NCBI RefSeq assembly: GCF_011682235.2
Contig: NZ_CP076718.1
Location: 1,058,608 to 1,122,607 of the forward strand
Direction: 5' to 3'
Source: Rhodocaloribacter litoris
Lineage (GTDB): Bacteria; Bacteroidota; Rhodothermia; Rhodothermales; ISCAR-4553
Length of the DNA stretch: 64,000 bases
Shown here: positions 28,987 to 35,195 of the stretch, in pieces
Numbering within the stretch: the stretch's first letter is position 1
Layout: every line of letters begins with the position of its first letter
The notes under the pieces: model-generated
Seen by the model: the letters and a program-made list of their open reading frames with translations, nothing else
Databases searched by the model: none
Told to the model about the DNA's origin: nothing
Translations under genes and position numbers: made by a program

Positions 28987-29631
28987 ATGACGCCCCGCCC
29001 ACGCTCGGACGAACCTGCCCACCCCACGATGCCGCCGACGACCGCGACGGAACGGGACCTCTGGAACCGGGGCTACCGGCTGGTCGCCGGCGTCGACGAA
29101 GCCGGGCGCGGCTGCCTGGCCGGGCCTGTGGTCGCCGCCGCCGTCATCCTCCCTCCCGAGGCCGCCATCCCCGGCCTCGACGACAGCAAAAAGCTCTCGC
29201 CGGCCCGGCGCGAGGCGTTGCTCTCCACGATCCAGGCCGAAGCCGTCGCCCTCGGTGTGGGCCTGTGCTCCCCCGCCGAAATCGACCGGATGAACATCCT
29301 GTGGGCGGCCCTGGAGGCCATGCGCCGGGCCGTGGCGGCGCTCACCCCGTCCCCGGACTACCTGCTGATCGACGGCAACCGCTGCTTCCCGCACTGCACC
29401 TACCCGTTCACGACGCTCGTCCGGGGAGACGCCCGCAGCCGCAGCATCGCCGCCGCCTCCATCGTCGCCAAAACCACCCGCGACCGCATCATGCACGACC
29501 TCGACCACCACTTTCCCCAGTACGGCTGGCGCCGGAATGCCGGCTACCCCACACGCGACCACTACGAAGCCCTGGCCGCCCACGGCCCGACCCCGCTTCA
29601 CCGCCGCTCCTTCCGGCTCTCGCGCGACTGA
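28987..29631 (+). CDS. rnhB: Ribonuclease HII
   Basis: 214 residues from ATG 28987, or 200 from the in-frame ATG at 29029; the conserved fold starts only at LWNRGYRLVAGVDEAGRGCL. Type 2 RNase H removes RNA from RNA-DNA hybrids. Catalytic carboxylates: Asp-Glu in GVDEAGRG, Asp in LLIDGNRCF, and Asp in HDLDHHFPQYGW; the late motif YPTRDHYEAL is also typical. Starts 35 bp after the MurF-like gene. Confidence 0.93.
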   Translation: MTPRPRSDEPAHPTMPPTTATERDLWNRGYRLVAGVDEAGRGCLAGPVVAAAVILPPEAAIPGLDDSKKLSPARREALLSTIQAEAVALGVGLCSPAEIDRMNILWAALEAMRRAVAALTPSPDYLLIDGNRCFPHCTYPFTTLVRGDARSRSIAAASIVAKTTRDRIMHDLDHHFPQYGWRRNAGYPTRDHYEALAAHGPTPLHRRSFRLSRD

Positions 29632-29752
29632 AAGCCGGAGGTGGCCTTCGCCCCCGCCGGTCACCACGAAGGCTCGACGGCCACAGAACACGCCGGAATT
29701 TTCAAATCCCGAAATTCGTACACAGCCCGCCGATACCGATCCGGGACAGACC

Positions 29753-30781
29753 ATGCGAACCCCCGCCCGCCTGCTGCTCGCCACCGGCCTCCTGGCGGCC
29801 GCCGCATGCAGCCCCCAGACCGAACCGCCGCCAGAAACGCCCCGCACCACCGGCCGGGTCGAACGCCTCGACGCCCGCCTCGACGAACTGGTGCCGCCCG
29901 GTGCCGTCTTTGAGATACTGGCCGAAGGATTCGAGTGGGCCGAAGGACCCGTCTGGCGAAAAACGGAAGGCTACCTGCTCTTCACCGACATTCCGAAGAA
30001 CACCATCTACCAGTGGTCCGGGAACCGGGGCCTGCAGGTCTTTCTGCGTCCCTCGGGTTACACCGGCTCCGACCCGCCCGGCGACGAACTCGGCGCCAAC
30101 GGGCTGGCCTTCGCCCCCGACGGCCACCTCGTGCTGTGCGACCACGGCAACCGGGTCGTCGCCCGGCTGGACGAGACCAACTACACCCGCGTGACCCTGG
30201 CCGGCGGCTACGAAGGCCGGCGCTTCAACAGCCCGAACGACCTCGTCTTCCATTCCGGCGGCGACCTGTACTTCACCGACCCCCCGTTCGGCCTGCGACA
30301 CCAGGACGCAGACCCCGCCAAAGAGCTGCCCTTCAACGGCGTCTATCGCCTCCGCCCGGACGGCACGCTCTCGCTGCTCATCGAGGACCTGACCCGGCCG
30401 AACGGCATCGCCCTCTCGCCGGACGAACGCACCCTCTACGTCTCCAACGCCGACCCCGAACGCCCCGTGTGGATGGCCTACAACCTGCGCCCGGACGGCA
30501 CGCCGGAACAGGGCCGGGTGTTTTTCGACGGCACCGCGCTCGTACGCGCCGGGAAACCCGGCCTGCCCGACGGCATGGCCCTCGACCGCGCGGGGAACCT
30601 CTTCGCCACCGGCCCCGGCGGGGTGCTCGTCTTTTCACCCGACGGAACCCACCTGGGCACCCTCGAAACCGGCCGGCCAACCGCCAACGTCGCCTTCGGC
30701 GAGGACGGCTCTACCCTCTTCGCCACCGCCGACGACACCCTGCTGCGCATGCGCCTGACAACCCGGGGACTCGGCTTCTGA
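29753..30781 (+). CDS. SMP-30/gluconolactonase-like lipoprotein
   Basis: 342 residues. The signal peptide has a lipobox (LLATGLLAAAACS), so it is likely a lipid-anchored periplasmic protein. A six-bladed beta-propeller of the SMP-30/LRE family follows: FEWAEGPVWRKTEGYLLFTD, NGLAFAPDGHLVLCDHGNR, FNSPNDLVFHSGGDLYFTDP, LTRPNGIALSPDERTLYVSN, and PDGMALDRAGNLFATG. Metal-binding residues (Glu, Asn, Asp) seem intact. Relatives hydrolyse lactones. The substrate is unknown. Confidence 0.88.
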   Translation: MRTPARLLLATGLLAAAACSPQTEPPPETPRTTGRVERLDARLDELVPPGAVFEILAEGFEWAEGPVWRKTEGYLLFTDIPKNTIYQWSGNRGLQVFLRPSGYTGSDPPGDELGANGLAFAPDGHLVLCDHGNRVVARLDETNYTRVTLAGGYEGRRFNSPNDLVFHSGGDLYFTDPPFGLRHQDADPAKELPFNGVYRLRPDGTLSLLIEDLTRPNGIALSPDERTLYVSNADPERPVWMAYNLRPDGTPEQGRVFFDGTALVRAGKPGLPDGMALDRAGNLFATGPGGVLVFSPDGTHLGTLETGRPTANVAFGEDGSTLFATADDTLLRMRLTTRGLGF

Positions 30782-30796
30782 CCGGCACCGGACCCC

Positions 30797-30836
30797 GGGG
30801 AATTTCCCCACAGCAAATTGGGGAATTCCCCCCTTT
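30797..30836 (+). terminator. Hairpin terminator after the SMP-30 gene
   Basis: Stem GGGGAATT (30797-30804) / AATTCCCC (30824-30831) with an inner stem CCCC (30806-30809) / GGGG (30820-30823), followed by CCTTTC. Starts 16 bp after the stop codon. Confidence 0.65.
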
Positions 30837-30939
30837 CAACCGCCCCGAACGCCTCGGTATCATGCAATTGTTCCCTGCGCGTATGGGGCAGGGGTTTCGA
30901 ACAAGGGTGATTGACTTGGCCCACTCCCGCGTCACCCGG

Positions 30940-30967
30940 AAAAGGCGGTTCTTCGGAGCCGCCTTTT
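30940..30967 (+). terminator. Strong symmetric hairpin with flanking A and T runs
   Basis: AAAAGGCGG (30940-30948) / CCGCCTTTT (30959-30967) with a TTCTTCGGAG loop. The A-run and T-run make it usable on both strands. No gene ends nearby, apart from the SMP-30 gene 158 bp upstream, so the preceding about 100 bases could encode a small RNA. I see no secondary-structure family there. Confidence 0.6.
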
Positions 30968-31127
30968 CTCGTTTTCCTCCTGCCGCCCCGCCAAAGGATG
31001 CCGTGCGACGCCGCGCCACCTGTCCCGCAGGCAACGGGGCGGCCTCCATACCCGACCACGGCCTGCAGGAAAACGCCTCCTCTCCCGCCTCTCCCCACCA
31101 CACCTCAGACCTTTACGATTTAAGGGT

Positions 31128-31342
31128 GAGATAAAGAGCGATGAAAGCCCACGGCTTCAGGGCTATCTCATGGGGCCGTCCGGCCGCAAGGGCCGTGTAA
31201 CACGGCCAACGCGGCCCTACACGGCCAACATAGCCCATGTGGGATGAAATCGCCAGCAGAGTGTGACACACTAGGACGCGGAACGCGTCCAATGTCGTTG
31301 GCTTGTGTTAACTTTATACACATAGCGGCGTGTACGCGCCGC
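31128..31342 (+). repeat. Array of perfect palindromes in the left part of the IS element
   Basis: Within 215 bases upstream of tnpB I find: the imperfect hairpin 31128-31169; GGCCGTG-TAA-CACGGCC (31191-31207); GTGTG-A-CACAC (31261-31271); GGACGCG-GAA-CGCGTCC (31274-31290); and GCGGCG-TGTACG-CGCCGC (31325-31342). One hairpin is expected for a left end; the others are unexplained. They may fold the tnpB 5' leader. Confidence 0.6.
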
Positions 31343-31368
31343 ATAGGTTTGTAGATACTCGCTAAACG

Positions 31369-32535
31369 ATGCGCAGAACGTTCAAATACCGCCTCTATCG
31401 ATCCAGGAAGAACAGGTACCTGATCGAGCAGATCCATGTGGCTGCGTCCATCTGGAACCACTCGGTTGCGCTCACGCGCAGGTACTACCGCCTCTACGGG
31501 AAATACCCCGGCGCGAACCGGCTGATGAAGCACATCGCTAAACTTCGCCGTCGCAATCCGTACTGGCAGAAGCTCGGTTCACAGGCCGTGCAGGACGTAA
31601 TCCAGCGACTCGACAGGGCCTACCAGCGCCTCTTCTCTGATCGCGCCGCGTCTGGACGCGGTCGCAAAGCCGGGCGGCCCGGTTTCAAGAGCCGACACCG
31701 GTACTCCTCGTTCACCTTGAAACAGGCTGGGTGGAAGTACCTCGGAGGTAACCGGCTCCGCGTAGGCCGCCACAATTTCAAGTTTGTCCTCTCTCGTCCG
31801 CTTGAGGGAGAGATCAAGACGCTGACCATCAAGCGTGACCGCTGCGGGGATCTGTGGGTTTGCTTCTCCGTCGTCGTTGCCGATGTCGCCCCTTCGGCAG
31901 TAGGCTGTAATGGCCACGCCGTTGGACTCGATTTCGGACTGAAGACGTTCCTGACGACCTCGGATGGAGACAGGTACGAAGCCCCACAGCCTCTCAAGCA
32001 GAGCCTTAAGGAGATGGCAAAGCGTCAGCGTAGTCTCTCCCGTAAGCTCCGAGGCTCGAACAACCGCCGCAAGGCCCGTATCCGTGTGGCCAGGCTGCAT
32101 CGCCGCATCGCAGATCAGCGGCGGGACTGGCATTTCAAGTTGGCCCACAAGATCTGCGACGGCGCCGACGTGATCTGCCTTGAAGATTTGAACCTGAAAG
32201 GGATGCAGGCCATGTGGGGCAGGAAGGTTGATGATCTCGGCTATGGGCAGTTCGTGTCGATTCTTCGGCATGTCGCACAGAAGCGCGGCAAGACCGTGGT
32301 GCAGGTGGATCGCTTCTTCGCCAGTAGCAAGACCTGCTCGGACTGCGGAGCCTTGAATCAGACGCTCAGCCTCTCGGATCGGGAATGGGTATGTGCTTCG
32401 TGCGGCAGTCTGCATGATCGCGATGTAAACGCGGCCATAAACATCTACAGGGAAGGGGCATCTTCCCTTGGGGTAGGCGACGTAAGACCGTCTACCACCC
32501 CACCGAGGTGGGGTGGGACGGCTGTCGCTGCCTGA
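31369..32535 (+). CDS. tnpB: RNA-guided endonuclease TnpB
   Basis: 388 residues, intact. N-terminal helix-rich and wedge region (RTFKYRLYRSRKN, GRPGFKSRHRYSSF), then a RuvC nuclease. RuvC-I Asp is in VGLDFGLKTFL, RuvC-II Glu in VICLEDLNLKGM, and RuvC-III Asp in LHDRDVNAAINIY. A zinc finger of four cysteines (CSDCG, CASCG) lies before RuvC-III. All three catalytic acids are present, so it should cut DNA next to the target-adjacent motif, guided by an RNA from the right end. The C-terminal 30 residues (after NIYREG) overlap the probable guide-RNA scaffold. Confidence 0.93.
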   Translation: MRRTFKYRLYRSRKNRYLIEQIHVAASIWNHSVALTRRYYRLYGKYPGANRLMKHIAKLRRRNPYWQKLGSQAVQDVIQRLDRAYQRLFSDRAASGRGRKAGRPGFKSRHRYSSFTLKQAGWKYLGGNRLRVGRHNFKFVLSRPLEGEIKTLTIKRDRCGDLWVCFSVVVADVAPSAVGCNGHAVGLDFGLKTFLTTSDGDRYEAPQPLKQSLKEMAKRQRSLSRKLRGSNNRRKARIRVARLHRRIADQRRDWHFKLAHKICDGADVICLEDLNLKGMQAMWGRKVDDLGYGQFVSILRHVAQKRGKTVVQVDRFFASSKTCSDCGALNQTLSLSDREWVCASCGSLHDRDVNAAINIYREGASSLGVGDVRPSTTPPRWGGTAVAA

Positions 32536-32592
32536 TCCCAGGATCCCACGTGCTTCAGCCGTGGGAGTATGTCAAGACATTTTTTCAACCTT
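32440..32592 (+). ncRNA. Probable omega RNA (reRNA) of TnpB
   Basis: By family rule, the guide RNA scaffold overlaps the 3' end of tnpB and runs to the right end of the element. Here the region contains the imperfect inverted repeats ACCGTCT...GGGACGGCTGT and ACCCCACCGAGGTGGGGT, and the terminal hairpin 32545-32565. The guide would be the flank starting at about 32577 (ACATTTTTTCAACCTTGG). The 5' end given is only an estimate. Confidence 0.45.
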
Positions 32593-32735
32593 GGGACTTA
32601 AAAAATATCTTCCCCGGACGATACTATGCCGTGCCTCGTATACCTTGCGCCCGGCGAACGTTCAGGGCATGATATGGTATCCTCACGCCGGGCCCTTTCT
32701 TCCAACCCGTTCTCTCTACAAAAGCCAGCAGCCCT

Positions 32736-33125
32736 ATGCCCTCTTACAAGCCCTCCATCCTTCTCGTCGAAGACAGCGAGCACACCCGTCTTCTCGTCGA
32801 ATACTGGCTCAAAGACGCATTTGAACTGCAGGTGGCCACAAACCCGAAAGCGGCGCTCGCCGTCGCCGACCGTCCCTACGACGTCCTGCTGATCGACATC
32901 AACCTGGGATCTCCAAACAACGGCATCGACCTGCTGGCGACCCTGCGGAAGCGTCCCGATTTCGCCCACACGCCGGCCATCGCGTTCACAGCCTACGTTA
33001 TGCCCGAAGACCGGGAGCGCCTGCTCAAGGAAGGGTTCGATTATTACCTCGGCAAACCGTTCAGCCAGCGCGAGCTCCTGGAAGTGCTGGGCACCGCGCT
33101 GGCGCGCCCGTGCACCACCTGCTGA
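32736..33125 (+). CDS. Single-domain response regulator (CheY-like receiver)
   Basis: 129 residues, receiver domain only. Acidic pocket in SILLVEDSEHTR (Glu-Asp), phospho-acceptor Asp in VLLIDINLGSP, Thr in AIAFTAYVMPEDRE, and Lys in YYLGKPFSQREL. All conserved phospho-switch residues are present. There is no output domain. It is followed (181 bp) by a histidine kinase gene, the probable partner, and preceded (about 160 bp) by the IS element, which may have altered its promoter. Confidence 0.9.
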   Translation: MPSYKPSILLVEDSEHTRLLVEYWLKDAFELQVATNPKAALAVADRPYDVLLIDINLGSPNNGIDLLATLRKRPDFAHTPAIAFTAYVMPEDRERLLKEGFDYYLGKPFSQRELLEVLGTALARPCTTC

Positions 33126-33306
33126 GGATTCTCTCCCGGCAAATTCTACCCGCTTCATGAAATCTTTGCCCGGAAGAACCGGTTAACGTCCCGGGAACAC
33201 CGTGTCCTTTCCCGCACGCACACGCTGGTACGTGTTTTGACCGGGGCCGCCCGCGCAAGCTCACCCCCCTTGCCGGACCGGCACCACCCGTCGAAACCCC
33301 ACGTGT

Positions 33307-34782
33307 TTGCCGATGCTGATTTTTACGAACGCCCCTGCGGCTTCCTCTCCTACCCGCAACCCCTCTTTTCTGCACGCCCTTCGTCGCCTTGCGGACCGGC
33401 TGTTGCCTTCGGACTGGAGCCGAACCGAACGCCGGCAGGGCCGGCTCCTGCTGTTCAGCCTGTTGCTTTTGCTGGCGCCGGCCCTGTTTTCTCTGGGCCG
33501 GGCGATCGGAGCGGCGGGAACGTTCGACCTCACGGCCGGGGTTCTGGCCATGCAGGTGGGAATCCTGCTGTTGCTGGGCTGTGGCCTGTGGATCGGGGTT
33601 CGCCCCCGCCCCATAGGGAACCTGCTCGTCCTCTCGCTGGCCCTTTTCGCCGCCGCCTCGGTGGGGCCGGCCCGCAGCCCGGAGATCCCGCTGACCTACG
33701 GGCTCTTCACCCTTCCGCTGGCCGGGCTGCTGCTGGCCGGCCCGGTGACGGCGCTCGCTGCCGCCGGCCTGATCGGTCTGGCCTACCTCCCGTTCCCCCC
33801 CGTTCCGGTAGACCTCCGGACCGAGCACCTCACCGGCTTCCTGACCCTTTCGAGCCTGTTCCTGTGGACGGGCCTGGGCCTCGGCGGCTGGGGCTACGCC
33901 CTGCGACTGCAACACCGGCTGCGGCGGAGCCACACGTTGCTGCGACGGGCCCGGCAGGCTTCCTCCACCCGGCACGCCGCGTCCCCGGCCGCAGACGGTG
34001 CCGGAGAGCAACCCCCCGGACCAGACCAGGCCGCCGCCCTCGATGCGCTCCGGCGCCGGCACGAAGAGCTGGAACACCTGAAAAACACCCTGCTTTCGAA
34101 CCTGAGCCATGAGGTCCGCACCCCGCTGACCGGCATCCTCGGCTACGTCGCCATCCTCGAAGACCTGCTCGACGAGCCGGAACGCTCCCTGACCCAGCCC
34201 ATTCGCTTCAACGCCGAGCAACTGCTCGAAACCCTCAACGGCATGCTCGCCCTCGCCCACCTGGAGAAAGAGATGATGCACTTCCGGCCCCGACCCCTCG
34301 TGGCCGCCGAACAGGTGGAACATACGGTGCGCTCCTTCTATCGCCAGGCCCGCTCCAAAGGCCTGCGCTTCAACGTGCTGATCCACGACGCCGAGGCCTG
34401 CTCCCTGCTGGACCCCGACGGCTTCGACATGATCCTCTTCCACCTGCTCTCCAATGCCGTCAAGTTCACCGAAAAAGGCGGGATCCTGCTCGAAGTGCGG
34501 GCCGACGAAGACCGCGTGCACATCAGCGTGCACGACACCGGCATCGGTATCGAGCCGGACTTTCTGCCCCACCTGTTCGATCCCTTTCGCCAGGCTTCGA
34601 CCGGTGAAACCCGTCGCTTCCGGGGCAACGGCATCGGCCTGACGATCGTCAAGAAGCTGGTGGACCGCTTCAACGGAGAACTTACCGTGGCCAGTATCCC
34701 CGGCCAGGGCAGCGTCTTCACCGTGCGCTTCCCCCGGGTTCCCGCTCCCGGGAAAACGGCGCCGGTGCGTCTCGCCGCGTGA
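33307..34782 (+). CDS. Membrane sensor histidine kinase
   Basis: 491 residues. About six membrane helices between residues 45 and 200 (LLLFSLLLLLAPALFSL through LFLWTGLGLGGWGYAL) with almost no periplasmic loop, so it senses within the membrane or cytoplasm. A coiled linker leads to the H-box LLSNLSHEVRTPLTGIL (phospho-acceptor His), the N-box LLSNAVKFTEKGGI, G1 HDTGIGIEPDFLP, F-box FDPFRQAS and G2 GNGIGLTIVKKLVD. A complete kinase. Signal unknown. Pairs with the upstream receiver protein. Confidence 0.92.
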   Translation: MPMLIFTNAPAASSPTRNPSFLHALRRLADRLLPSDWSRTERRQGRLLLFSLLLLLAPALFSLGRAIGAAGTFDLTAGVLAMQVGILLLLGCGLWIGVRPRPIGNLLVLSLALFAAASVGPARSPEIPLTYGLFTLPLAGLLLAGPVTALAAAGLIGLAYLPFPPVPVDLRTEHLTGFLTLSSLFLWTGLGLGGWGYALRLQHRLRRSHTLLRRARQASSTRHAASPAADGAGEQPPGPDQAAALDALRRRHEELEHLKNTLLSNLSHEVRTPLTGILGYVAILEDLLDEPERSLTQPIRFNAEQLLETLNGMLALAHLEKEMMHFRPRPLVAAEQVEHTVRSFYRQARSKGLRFNVLIHDAEACSLLDPDGFDMILFHLLSNAVKFTEKGGILLEVRADEDRVHISVHDTGIGIEPDFLPHLFDPFRQASTGETRRFRGNGIGLTIVKKLVDRFNGELTVASIPGQGSVFTVRFPRVPAPGKTAPVRLAA

Positions 34783-34949
34783 AGCGATCCGAGGCCGGAG
34801 CCCGGCCGATCCGACCGCTTTCCGCAAAATGGAAGCGATTCCGGCAAAAAGAAAGCGGTTCCGGTACAAAAAGCCCCCTTGCCTCCGGGAACCCGCACGG
34901 CTATCTTCACGTCCGAGTGCCAAGTTTTTCCGCATCAGGCCCTTTCAAG

Positions 34950-35093
34950 ATGCCTCTTCCCCTCCACATGGATCGGCGCTTCGGCCCTGCCGGGTGTTGC
35001 AGCACCTGCGGGTGTTGTTGTATGCCCTGCGGTCCCGAACGCCGCCTGCGATCCGTGTGGTTGATGCGCTCCGCCTCTAGTCCCGGTTGTTGA
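34950..35093 (+). CDS. Cysteine-rich leader peptide of the sulfite reductase operon
   Basis: 47 residues from ATG 34950 (or 41 from ATG 34968). The middle is CCSTCGCCCMPC: seven Cys codons within twelve, plus one at the very end (PGC-stop). Outside this run nothing is conserved-looking. A Cys-codon run directly before a strong terminator hairpin and a cysteine-biosynthesis operon is the textbook layout of ribosome-mediated attenuation. A longer frame from GTG 34779 overlaps the histidine-kinase stop and is less likely to be the translated form. Confidence 0.65.
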   Translation: MPLPLHMDRRFGPAGCCSTCGCCCMPCGPERRLRSVWLMRSASSPGC

Positions 35094-35150
35094 AGACCGG
35101 CTCCATGTGCGCCGAAAGCCCACTCCCATCGCAGGGGGTGGGCTTTTTTC
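35083..35150 (+). promoter_or_regulatory. Attenuator: hairpin overlapping the leader stop plus intrinsic terminator
   Basis: A small hairpin CCGGT (35083-35087) / ACCGG (35096-35100) overlaps the leader-peptide stop. It is followed by a 13-bp stem, 35115-35127 with 35134-35146 (AAAGCCCAC... / ...GTGGGCTTT, one T-G pair, loop ATCGCA), and a T-run to 35149. This is the best intrinsic terminator in the window and ends 46 bases before the sulfite reductase ATG at 35196. An alternative antiterminator pairing could not be settled by eye. Confidence 0.75.
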
Positions 35151-35195
35151 ATGATGGTGCGCCTCCTGCTCCCGCACAACCCTTTTCAGAGAACG

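Larger units (their letters stand above)
31117..32576 (+). mobile_element. IS200/IS605-type element, tnpB only (IS1341-like)
   Basis: The single gene is tnpB; no Y1 transposase (tnpA) is present, so mobility would need TnpA in trans. The right end holds the typical hairpin CCCACG(T)GC-TTCA-GCCGTGGG (32545-32565) and ends near GTCAAG (32571-32576), as in this family. The left end follows either TTTAC (31112-31116) or TTTAA (31119-31123), which would be the target-adjacent motif, and carries an imperfect hairpin at 31128-31169 (GAGATA / TATCTC with AGCCC / GGGCT). The precise left boundary is uncertain. It lies between the SMP-30 gene and a response-regulator gene and splits no gene. Confidence 0.8.

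Noticed and set aside
30870-30940. Possible tRNA or tmRNA (TTCGAAC motif in GGGGTTTCGAACAAGGG)
   Set aside because: The flanking bases do not pair as a T-arm and no cloverleaf or acceptor stem can be drawn.
34779-35093. 104-residue protein starting at GTG 34779 instead of a short leader peptide
   Set aside because: It overlaps the histidine-kinase stop, the N-terminal part is basic and unstructured, and an internal ATG gives a leader of typical size.
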